Source: Roseibacillus sp.
Lineage (GTDB): Bacteria; Verrucomicrobiota; Verrucomicrobiia; Verrucomicrobiales; Akkermansiaceae
DNA: 64,000 bases
Assembly (NCBI GenBank): GCA_002686085.1
Contig: NZAC01000034.1
Coordinates: 34,390 to 98,389, forward strand
Reading direction: 5' to 3'
Part shown: positions 36,736 to 46,224 of the stretch, one piece after another
Layout of the letters: every line of letters starts with the position of its first letter
How positions within the stretch are numbered: the stretch's first letter is position 1
Translations under genes and position numbers: made by a program
The notes under the pieces: model-generated
Told to the model about the DNA's origin: nothing
The model's input: only the letters and a program-made list of their open reading frames with translations
Database searches by the model: none

Positions 36736-37632
36736 ATGCTTCGCGTTAACGGAGAACTTATCGACCCAAATCTTCTTGAGGATGCCTTTGCCCGGATCAA
36801 GTCTGAAGCCGAGGCCCGCCTTCAAGTATCTTGTTGCGAGCGGGATCCCGAGTTCATGGAACAGGCGGAGGAAGAGGTCATTGACTCGGTCTTAATTGCG
36901 CAGGAGGCCGAGTCTCAATTCCCTGATCTTCCTGAAGAAGAGATCAAGGAGCGGCTTGAGGGCACCCTGAAAGAATATCGTAAGCATGGTGCGAGCTGGG
37001 ACATGCTGGAGGCGCAGCGCGACAGTCTGCAGGATGAGTGCGAGGCCAACTTGCGTATGGAGAAATTTCTCGATGGAGTTCTGGCGGGCAAAACGGGCGT
37101 CTCTGATCAGGACGCCCGGAACTACTACAAGGAAAATGAACGAGAATTTCGGACAACTGCCGAAGTGCGCGTCCTTCATTTCATGAAGTCTCTTGAGAAA
37201 CATGAGGATCCTGTCCTCTTGCTGGAGGAGATGGGCGAGCTCCGCGAAGCACTTGTTAATGGTGCCAACTTCGAGGAAATCGCGAAGGCCGAAACCGAGA
37301 AAGAGTCGGGAGAAATTGATCTGGGCTGGATTACTTTCGATCGGCCATCGAACCCGATTGAATCAATCATGTTTACGATGCGACTCGAGGAGGTCAGCCC
37401 TGTCATCGCCTACGAGCACTCCTACCACATTCTTAAGATCGCTGAGATCAAGCCGGCTGTGGTCCGAGCCTTTGAGGAGGTTCAGGAGGATATTACTCAT
37501 CGGGTAGAATTTGAGAAACGCCGGAACGCACTGCGGAACTTCGCAGCCACCCTCAGAAAAGGAGCCACTGTGGAGAAAGTCGATTTCAGCGGAGAGGACG
37601 GCGAACCTGAGGAGAGTTCGCCAGAGAGCTGA
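36736..37632 (+). CDS. Parvulin-type peptidyl-prolyl isomerase (SurA/PpiC-like)
   Basis: The 298-residue protein has an N-terminal helical chaperone-like region (residues 1-130) and a parvulin domain (EVRVLHFMKSLEKHEDP, ANFEEIAKAETEKESGEIDLGWITFDR, then LEEVSPVIAYEHSYHILKIAEIKPA). Parvulins speed cis/trans isomerisation of proline bonds, and SurA-like ones help fold outer-membrane proteins. No signal peptide is visible, which is unusual for a SurA analogue, so it may be cytoplasmic (like trigger-factor-type NifM/PrsA relatives) or use a start I have not found. It follows leuS on the same strand. Confidence 0.82.
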   Translation: MLRVNGELIDPNLLEDAFARIKSEAEARLQVSCCERDPEFMEQAEEEVIDSVLIAQEAESQFPDLPEEEIKERLEGTLKEYRKHGASWDMLEAQRDSLQDECEANLRMEKFLDGVLAGKTGVSDQDARNYYKENEREFRTTAEVRVLHFMKSLEKHEDPVLLLEEMGELREALVNGANFEEIAKAETEKESGEIDLGWITFDRPSNPIESIMFTMRLEEVSPVIAYEHSYHILKIAEIKPAVVRAFEEVQEDITHRVEFEKRRNALRNFAATLRKGATVEKVDFSGEDGEPEESSPES

Positions 37633-37680
37633 GCCTCCAGCGTAGGAAATCGCTGCCAAACAGCAGCCCATGGTCGCAGC

Positions 37681-38586
37681 TCAGTCCATCCATCCGTGGC
37701 TTCGCATCCAATCTTCGAGGCGAGCAGGCCAGTTTTTGGATTCTCCAGCCCGGCCCAGACCATAACCGTGGCCTCCCTTGGCGTAAATGTGGGAGGTTAC
37801 CGGAACTCCTTTCTCCGCACAAGCTGCCACAAATTCCGTGCCATTCCGTAAAGGCACTGCCCGGTCATCGGCAGAGTGGACGAGAAAAATCGGAGGTGTG
37901 CGACTAGTGACTCGTAATGCGGTATTGTTTCGGTCGAGGAGTTCCTGAGAGGGCGCCTCTCCTAGTAAATTCCTCACCGAACCCCCGTGGCAATAGGGCT
38001 GGCCCATTGCAATCACAGGATAGCAGAGAATCCCAAAGTTCGGCCGACAGCTCAGCATGTCGATAGGGTCCTGAGTTTCCTGCTTGAATGTGTCATCAAA
38101 CATTGTGACTGCGGTAGAGCAGAGGTGGCCTCCGGCCGAAAACCCCAGAACGCCGATCCGACCCGCATCCACGGCCCACTTCGTCGACATGGACCTCATT
38201 GTTCGGATCGCCCGCCGAACATCCATTTGAGGGACGGGATAATGATATCCAAGGGCAGGGTTGGCGCTAACCCTGTATTTGACGACCATGGCCGTTACTC
38301 CCCGTTTGGCGAACCACTCTCCAACTTGGCGCCCTTCGTGATCTGCTGCGAGGTTGGCATAGCCCCCACCTGGCAAAATAACCACTCCCGTTCCATTCGG
38401 TTTTTTTGCTGGAAACAAACTGTACTGGGGAACTTCCGTATGAGAAAATCTCCAGTTGCTTCCGCCAGTTTCGGTCCCGGCCGGAGGACGTTTGGCCCCC
38501 GGAGCCTTTCCCGGCCACAGATCAACCCAATCACCGCCGCGGGCCATAGGCGCTAACGTTAATAATACGAGGATAAGAGCTTTCAC
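37681..38586 (-). CDS. Secreted alpha/beta-hydrolase (acetyl-xylan-esterase-like)
   Basis: The 301-residue protein has a short signal peptide (ALILVLLTLAPMARGG) and a carbohydrate-esterase-like alpha/beta-hydrolase fold: LPGGGYANLA as oxyanion loop, nucleophile in GFSAGGHLC, Asp in HSADDRAVP and His in KGGHGYG. It starts with GTG and lies 49 nt after the FtsX-type permease gene, so it could be the last gene of the biosynthetic and export operon, perhaps acting on the exported product. It is also typical of stand-alone polysaccharide deacetylases, so membership of the operon is uncertain. Confidence 0.82.
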   Translation of the reverse strand: MKALILVLLTLAPMARGGDWVDLWPGKAPGAKRPPAGTETGGSNWRFSHTEVPQYSLFPAKKPNGTGVVILPGGGYANLAADHEGRQVGEWFAKRGVTAMVVKYRVSANPALGYHYPVPQMDVRRAIRTMRSMSTKWAVDAGRIGVLGFSAGGHLCSTAVTMFDDTFKQETQDPIDMLSCRPNFGILCYPVIAMGQPYCHGGSVRNLLGEAPSQELLDRNNTALRVTSRTPPIFLVHSADDRAVPLRNGTEFVAACAEKGVPVTSHIYAKGGHGYGLGRAGESKNWPARLEDWMRSHGWMD

Positions 38587-38635
38587 AGTGGAAGCCTAGG
38601 TAGCAACCAAGGAAGCACAAGAAACAGAGTCGGCT

Positions 38636-41600
38636 TCAGACCCTGATTCCAGATCTTCTGCGATAGGCGGCAAGATAGCCAACAAAGGCCCAGAACAGAC
38701 TATTTACGCCGATAAGCACAACCATTACCCCTAGACCAAACAGCGTTTGTTCTGGCGGGGCTTCTGAGAACACAGGCAGTATTGCTACGCACGAGGCCCC
38801 GACACCGACCACAAGAGCCCAGCCAATAAAGGATCTCACCTCCTTGAAAATAATCCTTCGGATTTCCCGGTGGGCCACCCCGATGACGTTGAGAACGGCA
38901 AATTCATTCCGCCTTTCGGCAAGATTACGAGCTGTCACAACTCCGAGTCCTGCACTCCCTAGAATAAGACCGAGACCTCCAAGGACGTGGAAAATCGAAA
39001 TATAGGTGTTCTGCACGCTGTTAAAGCTTTCGAGCCTTTCCTGTGTAAGAGAAACTGCGCCTCCACGATCTGCAGTGGCTTTCTGCAGCGCTTCCAGCGC
39101 CTGCTCGGTGTCGTCTGAAGCGTCCGCCAGAAACAGGCGGTAGCCTTCCTGCGAGGGGAACAACCTAAGAAAGGCGGACTCGTCAACGATCATGTTTCCT
39201 TGGAAAACGCTATCGGCTAACGCGCCTACAATTTCTACCTGAAAATCCTTCCCCCGCTCATCCTGATAGGTAATTCGATCTCCAACTTTCTTCTTAAGAA
39301 CCCACATCATCGTTGTCTCATCGACAAATGCAGGAAGCACCCTCGGCTCGGCTCGTTGCCCCAGGAGCTTCCAGCCGTCTTCCTTATTGGCTCCTTTGGA
39401 AACTGCTTTGAGGGTAAAGGACCCTCGCTCTGCTAAGGCCCTGGTATCGGTCGCAATCAATCGGGGGCGTGCTGCCGTGTTCAAGTTAAAGCAGCTAGCA
39501 TCGTCTCCCACACCCATTCGGAAGGGGACGATGGCACCAAGAATATCCCTGAGGTCTCCCAGCTCAAAATAATCAGGATCCTTCTTGGCGTCAGCTGCTC
39601 GATTGATCGGACTTGTCGTTTCGATCCAAAAGCCGAACCCTCCGGCCCCACTTTCCTTTTCTGCCCACTCTTCCCCAACGTATTTTCGTGAGGCCGTAAC
39701 AGAAATGACGAGAAAAATTCCGCATGCCATGATCCCAACTACCACCAGACTTCGCGCCGGTCGGCGAACACTGTTCAGGGTCGCCATCGCTCTAGTAGAC
39801 ATGGAAGGATATCTCTTCTTGGCTATACGTTCGAGCCGCGCCCGGTAGATCAGCAGCCCTGCAACCAGAAGAAACATCCCGGAAAGGAAAAAGGCCGCCT
39901 GAGCTCCAAGCGACTCTCTCCCAAGCAGGCTTCCTGCCGCCACGAGCACACAGAGTGCCCCTGTAGATGCAAATCGCCAGATCCGGGGGCGCCCCCGGGC
40001 CTCCTCAGGTCCTGCCTCCAACCGCATGGTTGCACTCCTCCGAGCCTGCTTCCGCATCGAGTAGTAGATTGCGGCCATAGACAGAAAAATGAAGACTCCT
40101 AATCCGACGCAAACACTGTTGGGGTTCAGGTGAAGCATGAAGAATGGCCCGCTCATCCCATCACTCCATATTGTTTCCAGAAAGCGGAGAATCCAGGTCG
40201 AGTAGATGATTGCCAGGGTCAGCCCGACTCCCCCGCTCACTAAAACAATGATGAACCCTTCCACGAGGCGCCATCGGAGAACCTTTCTCGGTGAAACCCC
40301 CACCGCAGCAAGCAGCCCACTCTCCCTGTTGCGCTGCTCAACGTTGAACCGAAAGAGCATCGCCGTTAGAGCAATGGACGCCACAATCAGGAAAACGCTC
40401 ATGCTGAGGAAAAGGCCCGCGATATCGACTGGGGATTTGGCTGCTGCTCTTGCTTCATCTCCCAGGTTACGCAGGAGCAATCCGGCCATCTCTGGCCTGA
40501 GGAGTGGTAGCAATTCATCCTCCAGGTTCACCGTAGAAACCTCCGAGGTTGGCACCCGGAGAGATGTGAAATTTCCCCACCGGTTGCCAAATAGCTCCGT
40601 CCCCTTTTCCTCAGAAATAAAGGCCTTTGGGGTTCCCCGATAATCATCCCAATAATCCTCATCTTTTTGCCTGATCCTTCCAAGATCGAGAGGCAGCCCC
40701 GGAGCCCAATCCTGGGCATCCTCCGCCTCCGCCACCCCCGGGAAGTCCGGCATCCAAAGCTGATCTGCGGCAAGGCCCTCAAGTTTGATACTCTTTCGCA
40801 CCCGGAAATTCGCCGTGGATTCTTCTAACTCATTTCCCCGGACCAATTTGAAAAAGGATAAGCTTAATTCCTGACCGGATTCCAAATCGAGGTCTTCCGC
40901 CAGCCACTCATTGACCACGATGTCCTCTCCTTTCATGTCCTGGGGCAGGAAAGAAGCTCCCTCTGACCGCACTGCCGCCACCATGGAGTAAGGCGTCTCC
41001 TTCCCATTCGCAGCGTAGGTGTTAATGAGATAACTGGTTACCGGCAGCATGGCGGGAAACCGCTCTTGGACTACTCGGACGATCGGGTCCTCGAAGAAAA
41101 TGCGGCTTGATCTGACCTCGGAGGCGTTGGCCAAAGGCACATCTACAATGGAAAGGCCATAGTCCTCCAGAGCCATCCGGCTCCTGATCTGGCCAGCCAA
41201 CTCATTACCATCAACTGCTCCCTCTCCCTCCGCAGACAAAAGGAGCAGATTGGCCCGGCCGGGCTGTTCGACCACTTGCTGTAACCGGCTTAAGGGCACA
41301 AAAACGGTGGGCACAGGTAGCTGAGTGGCTTGCAAATTGAATCGGCCGAACTGATTTGGGCCCACAACCTTCCTGACCTTTGCCCGAAAACTGATAACAT
41401 CTTCAGCCTCTCCGGAGAGGGGGGCATCGCGGGAAAGCATGCCGGGCTCTTGAAGGCGAATGATGACGGAGTCGCCCTCTTGAAGATCTAGGGACTCTGC
41501 CAGATAACTGTTCACCCCTACTTCCCGGGGCTCGAGCGCCACCGCGCTCCCCTCTTCTGGTGAAAAGCCCCAGAACCGGTCGTCTACGCCAAGAATCTGG

Positions 41601-41914
41601 ACGCTCCCTTGAGCCCTGCCAGTCCCCGAGGCATTGAGCTGCCCCCGGAGGAGGAGAACCGGCGCGACCCGGAGGTCCTTGTTCTCAACATCATCAGCGA
41701 GGGCATCTCGAAAAAAACCCTCTCCCGCCACAAACACATGGCCAACTTGGCCAACACGTTGGCCAGCAACCTGACGAAGAGTTTCCTTTACCGAGTCCCC
41801 GGCAATAAGAGCTCCGAGCAGGACGGTAGCACCGAGAACCGCACCAGCACCGACCCCAAGATAGGACAGCTTGTAGTGCCAGATCCCGCGCCGGATGAAC
41901 TTGAGCACATTCAT
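38636..41914 (-). CDS. ABC transporter permease, large FtsX-type
   Basis: The 1092-residue inner-membrane protein has one membrane helix near the N-terminus (residues 17-37) and a large periplasmic domain (about 40-505). A group of helices follows (505-525 VDIAGLFLSMSVFLIVASIALTAMLFRF, 553-575, 600-620, 655-690 and 725-745). A second periplasmic part and the final FtsX helices (about 970-1080) complete it. This double-FtsX plan matches YbbP-like permeases. With the ABC ATPase it would form a MacB/LolCDE-like type VII exporter that moves lipids, lipoproteins or hydrophobic small molecules by mechanotransmission. Its start overlaps the ATPase stop by 4 nt (ATGA), showing coupled translation. 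Confidence 0.87.
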   Translation of the reverse strand: MNVLKFIRRGIWHYKLSYLGVGAGAVLGATVLLGALIAGDSVKETLRQVAGQRVGQVGHVFVAGEGFFRDALADDVENKDLRVAPVLLLRGQLNASGTGRAQGSVQILGVDDRFWGFSPEEGSAVALEPREVGVNSYLAESLDLQEGDSVIIRLQEPGMLSRDAPLSGEAEDVISFRAKVRKVVGPNQFGRFNLQATQLPVPTVFVPLSRLQQVVEQPGRANLLLLSAEGEGAVDGNELAGQIRSRMALEDYGLSIVDVPLANASEVRSSRIFFEDPIVRVVQERFPAMLPVTSYLINTYAANGKETPYSMVAAVRSEGASFLPQDMKGEDIVVNEWLAEDLDLESGQELSLSFFKLVRGNELEESTANFRVRKSIKLEGLAADQLWMPDFPGVAEAEDAQDWAPGLPLDLGRIRQKDEDYWDDYRGTPKAFISEEKGTELFGNRWGNFTSLRVPTSEVSTVNLEDELLPLLRPEMAGLLLRNLGDEARAAAKSPVDIAGLFLSMSVFLIVASIALTAMLFRFNVEQRNRESGLLAAVGVSPRKVLRWRLVEGFIIVLVSGGVGLTLAIIYSTWILRFLETIWSDGMSGPFFMLHLNPNSVCVGLGVFIFLSMAAIYYSMRKQARRSATMRLEAGPEEARGRPRIWRFASTGALCVLVAAGSLLGRESLGAQAAFFLSGMFLLVAGLLIYRARLERIAKKRYPSMSTRAMATLNSVRRPARSLVVVGIMACGIFLVISVTASRKYVGEEWAEKESGAGGFGFWIETTSPINRAADAKKDPDYFELGDLRDILGAIVPFRMGVGDDASCFNLNTAARPRLIATDTRALAERGSFTLKAVSKGANKEDGWKLLGQRAEPRVLPAFVDETTMMWVLKKKVGDRITYQDERGKDFQVEIVGALADSVFQGNMIVDESAFLRLFPSQEGYRLFLADASDDTEQALEALQKATADRGGAVSLTQERLESFNSVQNTYISIFHVLGGLGLILGSAGLGVVTARNLAERRNEFAVLNVIGVAHREIRRIIFKEVRSFIGWALVVGVGASCVAILPVFSEAPPEQTLFGLGVMVVLIGVNSLFWAFVGYLAAYRRRSGIRV

Positions 41915-42585
41915 TGCTTTTCCAATTGCCCACCGCGGAGCTCAAAGTGACTTTCCATCCTCTGGGCTAGAGCAAGATTGTGGGTAACGACTACGAGGGT
42001 GACGCCCATCTCGGAATTCAGCCGCCCCAGAAGCTCTGCAACCACTTCTGTTGTCTCAAGATCGAGCGAGCCCGTAGGCTCATCTGCAAGAATCAATTTT
42101 GGCTTATTGACAAGTGCCCGGGCGAGAGCCGCGCGCAATCGCTCCCCGCCAGAAAGCTGGTGCGGAAAGTGGGTAAGCCGGTCCTGAAGGCCAACATTTT
42201 CGAGCAATGTCTCCGCCCTTGCCGCAGTCTCTGATTCGGCTTCCTCCCAACCCCCGGCAAGGCGGGGAAGAACCACATTTTCCAGAAGGGTGCACTGCGG
42301 CAGCAGGTGATGGTGCTGGAAGACGAAACCCAGAGAGCGGTTTCGAAAAGTCGCGGCCTCCTCCTCACTAAAGGAGGAGAGATCATTGCCGTCGATGACT
42401 ATCTTGCCCTCACTGGGCTGGTCCAACGCCCCTAGAAGATTCAGCAGGGTTGTTTTTCCGCTACCCGAGGGACCGACGACTGCCGCCGTCTTTCCCGATT
42501 TTACCTGAAACTCGATGCCCTCGAGGGCTCGAACGGCCTCCCCAGGCATCTCATACACCTTGCTTACATTTTGAACATCTATCAT
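41911..42585 (-). CDS. ABC transporter ATP-binding protein (LolD/MacB-like)
   Basis: The 224-residue ATPase has Walker A GPSGSGKTT, the Q-loop FVFQHHHLLPQ, an ABC signature LSGGERLR, Walker B LILADEPTGSLD and the switch His (VVVTHNLA). These are the features of the LolD/MacB/FtsE branch that powers FtsX-type permeases. I chose ATG 42585: it overlaps the CoA ligase stop by one base (TAATG) and begins the canonical MIDVQNVSKVY. Starting at 42603 would add six residues. It is translationally coupled to the ligase before it and the permease after it, so transport is tied to biosynthesis. Confidence 0.92.
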   Translation of the reverse strand: MIDVQNVSKVYEMPGEAVRALEGIEFQVKSGKTAAVVGPSGSGKTTLLNLLGALDQPSEGKIVIDGNDLSSFSEEEAATFRNRSLGFVFQHHHLLPQCTLLENVVLPRLAGGWEEAESETAARAETLLENVGLQDRLTHFPHQLSGGERLRAALARALVNKPKLILADEPTGSLDLETTEVVAELLGRLNSEMGVTLVVVTHNLALAQRMESHFELRGGQLEKQ

Positions 42586-43808
42586 TACCTGATCACTTTC
42601 CACCGCTTGGCCTTTACTTCGTGAACCGGCAAGTCGCCGGGACGAACCGCTCTTACAGGGATTCTCATAGAAAAAACAGCACGGAGGCGGGCCTCAAGTT
42701 CGCTCTCAACCGATTGCCCCTCCAGAATCTCTACAATCAGGCTGACCTCTGGCAGGGCTCCACGCTCATCAACCTCGACCAAGTATTCCCCGATCCCATC
42801 CAAGCCCCGAACAACCGCCTCAATCGCACTAGGGTAGAGATTCACCCCTCGAACTACTACCATATCATCCGCCCTTCCAATGATGCCCCTATGTAAACCA
42901 AAGACTCCGGGCTCCTCCCCCTCAATGGCTACCGGGCGGACAAGATCGCCCGTACGATAGCGGATCAATGGTGACCCGTAGCGCCCGAGAGTTGTCAATA
43001 CGAGCTCTCCAACTTCTCCCAGAGCTACGTGGGTTCCACTGCATGTCTCGATAACCTCCGCGTGATAGGCCTGATGAGAAATTCGGAGGACCTCGGGATT
43101 TTGAGGATCGCTGACTGTTACCGGGCCCGTCTCGGTCATCCCATGGTGGTCCACAACCCGCGCATTCCATTCACGCTGAATCCGTTCCCGAACCTCCGGA
43201 ATACTTCCCCCGGGCTCACCACAGACGACCAGCGCTTCCACGCCCAGCGCATCCACCGGAAGGGCCATTTCCTTCCCTATGTTCGCAAGATGAAGGGCAT
43301 AGGTAGGGGTGCACGCAATAAAGCCAGGTCGATGCCGCTCCATCATCCGGAGGCGGTTTTCACTCGAAAGCCCACCTCCCGGAATAGCCCGGATACCCAT
43401 TTCCGTCGCAGCCTCAAAAGCGGACCAGAACCCAATGAAGGGGCCAAAGGAGAATGGGAAAAACGCGCTATCCCCCGGAGTAGCCCCAGCCTTGTCCCAG
43501 ACCCACTGCCACGATTTTAAGACCCAGTCCCAGCCGGCAGAATCATCTAGCCAAGCCATGGGGTTTCCTCGCGTGCCGCTTGTCTGGTGGAAACGGATGT
43601 AGCGCTCAACTGGATAGGTGAGGTTTGAGCCATAAGGGGGATGCGCTTCGTGATCCGCAGCCAGTTCGTCCTTGGTCGTAAACGGTACTCGGCTCTCGAA
43701 TTCCTTCAGGCTCTCCACCGTTCGAAGCGCTCCCAACTTTGCCGCGTAAAAAGCATTGGCAGGCAGGATGGCTCCGAAGAGGTCGTTGATGGCGCTGAGG
43801 GGCATCAT
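42585..43808 (-). CDS. Phenylacetate-CoA ligase-like adenylate-forming enzyme
   Basis: The 407-residue enzyme resembles PaaK-type aryl-CoA ligases, which adenylate an aromatic carboxylate and pass it to CoA. The phosphate loop is TSGTRG (residues 76-81); further motifs are GMTETGPV, YRTGDLV, GRADDMVVVRGVNLYPSAIE and a C-terminal Lys in VKAKRWK, the catalytic-lysine region. Length fits the short PaaK branch (about 430). In this operon it follows a thioesterase and a membrane protein, and the chorismate-lyase-like gene lies upstream, so 4-hydroxybenzoate is a reasonable candidate substrate. That is inference; the pocket residues do not fix it. Confidence 0.87.
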   Translation of the reverse strand: MMPLSAINDLFGAILPANAFYAAKLGALRTVESLKEFESRVPFTTKDELAADHEAHPPYGSNLTYPVERYIRFHQTSGTRGNPMAWLDDSAGWDWVLKSWQWVWDKAGATPGDSAFFPFSFGPFIGFWSAFEAATEMGIRAIPGGGLSSENRLRMMERHRPGFIACTPTYALHLANIGKEMALPVDALGVEALVVCGEPGGSIPEVRERIQREWNARVVDHHGMTETGPVTVSDPQNPEVLRISHQAYHAEVIETCSGTHVALGEVGELVLTTLGRYGSPLIRYRTGDLVRPVAIEGEEPGVFGLHRGIIGRADDMVVVRGVNLYPSAIEAVVRGLDGIGEYLVEVDERGALPEVSLIVEILEGQSVESELEARLRAVFSMRIPVRAVRPGDLPVHEVKAKRWKVIR

Positions 43809-43848
43809 TTCCGAGGTCTCTCCAGTCTTCCCAGAGGAGTTTTACTTC

Positions 43849-44442
43849 CTATTGCTTTGGTTGAGCCTCTATCGGCGGTTTAGCCGGAGGAGCTCCATGA
43901 GATCCAGCGGGCTTGAACTTCACCACCATGAAGCCGCCCAAGGCCGCCATCAGGATCCCGCAGAAAAATTGCCACGGAACGGCTGCGAGCCCTCCTGCCG
44001 GTCGATCCATACAGATCGAAACGATCGCATTCACCAGTGGGGCTCCGCAGAAGATGATCGACATCACCGAGATTGCCACAACCGCAGGACTCATTCCACC
44101 CTTTGCCCCAGAAGCCATCGCAAGCAGAACGCAAAAAGCTCCGATAGCACCAAGAATCCCGGCAAATAGAGAAAGCCACATCCCCTTCCCCGGCATGGAC
44201 CAGTCTGCTCCCTTGACCAGCAGGACCACCAGTGGCGCGACTACTGCGGTGATAAAATAGGCGAGCCCCACGAAAAGGAAGGCCTTGTAGCGGCCAAGGG
44301 CCTTGTCCTGCATTTCAACTTGGCCGGCATGAAGGAAAATGCCGTAGAGGCCCCAACAGGCCACGGTCATGAGAGCAAAAATAAGCCAGTTCATGGATTT
44401 CTTTTTCTGAGATTTGGGAAGCGGAGCGCTCACTGGAATCAT
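43849..44442 (-). CDS. Multi-span membrane protein, EamA/DMT-like
   Basis: The 197-residue protein has about five membrane helices (residues 18-38, 48-72, 85-108, 115-138 and 150-175) with Gly/Ala-rich packing (WGLYGIFLHAGQ, GILGAIGAFCVLLAMASGA), like half of a drug/metabolite (EamA) transporter. A low-complexity Pro/Lys tail follows. The first ATG (44442) overlaps the thioesterase stop by 4 nt. A start at 44394 (MNWLIFALMTV) is a good alternative, because the first 16 residues add only a basic stretch. It lies inside the biosynthetic operon and could be an accessory transporter. It shows no certain family match. Confidence 0.65.
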   Translation of the reverse strand: MIPVSAPLPKSQKKKSMNWLIFALMTVACWGLYGIFLHAGQVEMQDKALGRYKAFLFVGLAYFITAVVAPLVVLLVKGADWSMPGKGMWLSLFAGILGAIGAFCVLLAMASGAKGGMSPAVVAISVMSIIFCGAPLVNAIVSICMDRPAGGLAAVPWQFFCGILMAALGGFMVVKFKPAGSHGAPPAKPPIEAQPKQ

Positions 44443-44891
44443 TCGGGATTGGCGGCCGCCTCGGCGGACTTGAGATCAGCTCGAATCTGTTCAGGGATGG
44501 GAACTGCAGAAATTTCTCCGTCTTTGAATCGCACGCAGGCAACCGCTACTGTTCCCGTCGCAATGGGATCATCCCCGGGGTCAAGGTAGAAGCGAAAACT
44601 GTAGCGAACCGACCTCGTCCGGATTTCTTCGATACTAACCCGTATCCGCAACACGTCGTCGTTTCGCGCAGGCTTTCGGAATTCACAACTGGCACTCACC
44701 CGCGGCCATCCAACCCCATCCTCGGCAGCTCGTCCGTGAACTGGATGTCCAAGGCTTCGCATGAAGGCATGTTCAGCAGACTCCATATAGCGATAGAAAT
44801 TGGAGAAGTGTACGATCCCGGCGAGGTCTGTCTCATGAAACTCAACCCGGCGGCTGTGCTCATAGCAGTAATTTTTGGAATCCTCCCTCAT
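44439..44891 (-). CDS. 4HBT-family hotdog thioesterase (YbgC-like)
   Basis: The 150-residue single hotdog domain has the 4-hydroxybenzoyl-CoA thioesterase/YbgC signature FHETDLAGIVHFSNFYRYMESAEHAF, in which Asp22 is the expected catalytic residue. This subfamily hydrolyses aryl- or acyl-CoA thioesters. It begins two bases after the glycosyltransferase stop and overlaps the membrane protein start by 4 nt (ATGA). With a PaaK-like ligase in the same operon it may release or proof-read the CoA-bound aromatic intermediate. The exact thioester is unknown. Confidence 0.88.
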   Translation of the reverse strand: MREDSKNYCYEHSRRVEFHETDLAGIVHFSNFYRYMESAEHAFMRSLGHPVHGRAAEDGVGWPRVSASCEFRKPARNDDVLRIRVSIEEIRTRSVRYSFRFYLDPGDDPIATGTVAVACVRFKDGEISAVPIPEQIRADLKSAEAAANPE

Positions 44892-44893
44892 GG

Positions 44894-46201
44894 CTAGCGG
44901 GACACAGTCTTTGCACAGGCTCTCTGAGCGAGTTTCAGGAACCCATCCTTCATGGCCTTTACACTATAATGCTCCTTTACCCCTCGGCGACCTCTTTCTC
45001 CCATCGCTGTCGCCTCCTCAGGATTGCCCAGGAGCTCTTCCCAAGCACACGCCAGCAACCCGGGGTCGCCGGGTGAGACTGTTTTTCCTCCCCCCGTGAC
45101 CAGCGCGATTTCCTCAAAGGTCGAGCCCCCGGGATTCACCACCGGAACCCCACTCGCCATGGCCTCAACCAGGCAGAGCCCGAAGGCTTCGGCATAACGC
45201 ATCGGCGCAGAAAAAATCGTAAGGCTCCCAAGAAAGCGGGCTTTCTCTTCCCGGCTCACATTGGGCGTCCAGTCAACAAGATGGCTCAGTCCGGCAGTCT
45301 CAATTTTTTGTTTCTGCTCATTTACAAAGGGCTCATCCTCTGGGGGACATGAACCCGCAATCTTGAGCCGGCATTCCGGAAAGTTTCCCTTCGCCTGGAA
45401 GAGGAGATAGGCATCCACCATGTCTCCCAGACCCTTATCCTTGCACATCCGGGACAAGTAACCAATCGCCCTGGGCCCATCCGAGGGCTGTCTCCCGTAT
45501 CCTTCCAAGTTAATCCCGTTAGGGAGCACCTCTATTTTCTCCGGAGAGATCCCGAGGCGCTTGGACATGACCCCGGCATAAAAGCGACTTGGGGCAATCA
45601 GCATTTCGCACTCCCCAAGCCGTTCCTTCATTTCGTCCCAGCACTCGGTCCGGTAAGGTTCGGGAAGACTGTCCAAAAAGGTGTCTTCTCCCTGAAAAAA
45701 CGCGATGACCGGAATGTCTTCCAGACGCTTCTTCAACTCCCTGGTCATCCCGGCGAAAAGTGTTGTCGACAGGACGATACATTCGGGCTGCTCGTGCACA
45801 GCGAGCCAGTCAATCAGCTTTTCCAGCTCCTTCGTGAAACGGCTCTGTTCCACCCGAAGCATAGCAAGACAGATCTCTCCCTGGTCTCGCGGGCTGGTCA
45901 TATGGCTCCGGCTTGCCGCCTTCCGCAGTAGCCCTGCGCCATTCAAGAGGGCGTCAACCCACCGGGGAGTGTGCCTGAATAACGCAAACTTGTTTTGCAG
46001 GTAGACGTTGATACCTCCAAAAAATATGGGCACCCGACTTTGCTGTGGCGGACTTTCCTCATCCAGCTGCATGGGTAAATACAACGGCAACAATGCGACC
46101 TCGTGACCGTCACGATGGAGGGCCATTACGAGGGTATTGTCGCGCATGCACGCCCCGCAGTGGTAGCTACCCGTGCCCGCTGTCAGAAAGGTGACCTTCA
46201 T
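44894..46201 (-). CDS. GT4-family glycosyltransferase
   Basis: The 435-residue retaining glycosyltransferase of the GT-B fold has an N-terminal FFGGINVYLQNKFALF segment, typical of GT4 starch-synthase-like members, and the nucleotide-sugar-binding C-terminal domain with VLPNGINLEGY, IGYLSRMCKDKGLGD and the EX7E motif EAFGLCLVEAM. It is the fourth gene of the operon (23 nt after the FAD enzyme gene), so it may glycosylate the aromatic product or attach it to a carrier sugar. The sugar donor and acceptor cannot be deduced. A role in exopolysaccharide or glycolipid synthesis is also possible. Confidence 0.87.
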   Translation of the reverse strand: MKVTFLTAGTGSYHCGACMRDNTLVMALHRDGHEVALLPLYLPMQLDEESPPQQSRVPIFFGGINVYLQNKFALFRHTPRWVDALLNGAGLLRKAASRSHMTSPRDQGEICLAMLRVEQSRFTKELEKLIDWLAVHEQPECIVLSTTLFAGMTRELKKRLEDIPVIAFFQGEDTFLDSLPEPYRTECWDEMKERLGECEMLIAPSRFYAGVMSKRLGISPEKIEVLPNGINLEGYGRQPSDGPRAIGYLSRMCKDKGLGDMVDAYLLFQAKGNFPECRLKIAGSCPPEDEPFVNEQKQKIETAGLSHLVDWTPNVSREEKARFLGSLTIFSAPMRYAEAFGLCLVEAMASGVPVVNPGGSTFEEIALVTGGGKTVSPGDPGLLACAWEELLGNPEEATAMGERGRRGVKEHYSVKAMKDGFLKLAQRACAKTVSR

Positions 46202-46224
46202 GCGGGTATCGGGGACATATCGTG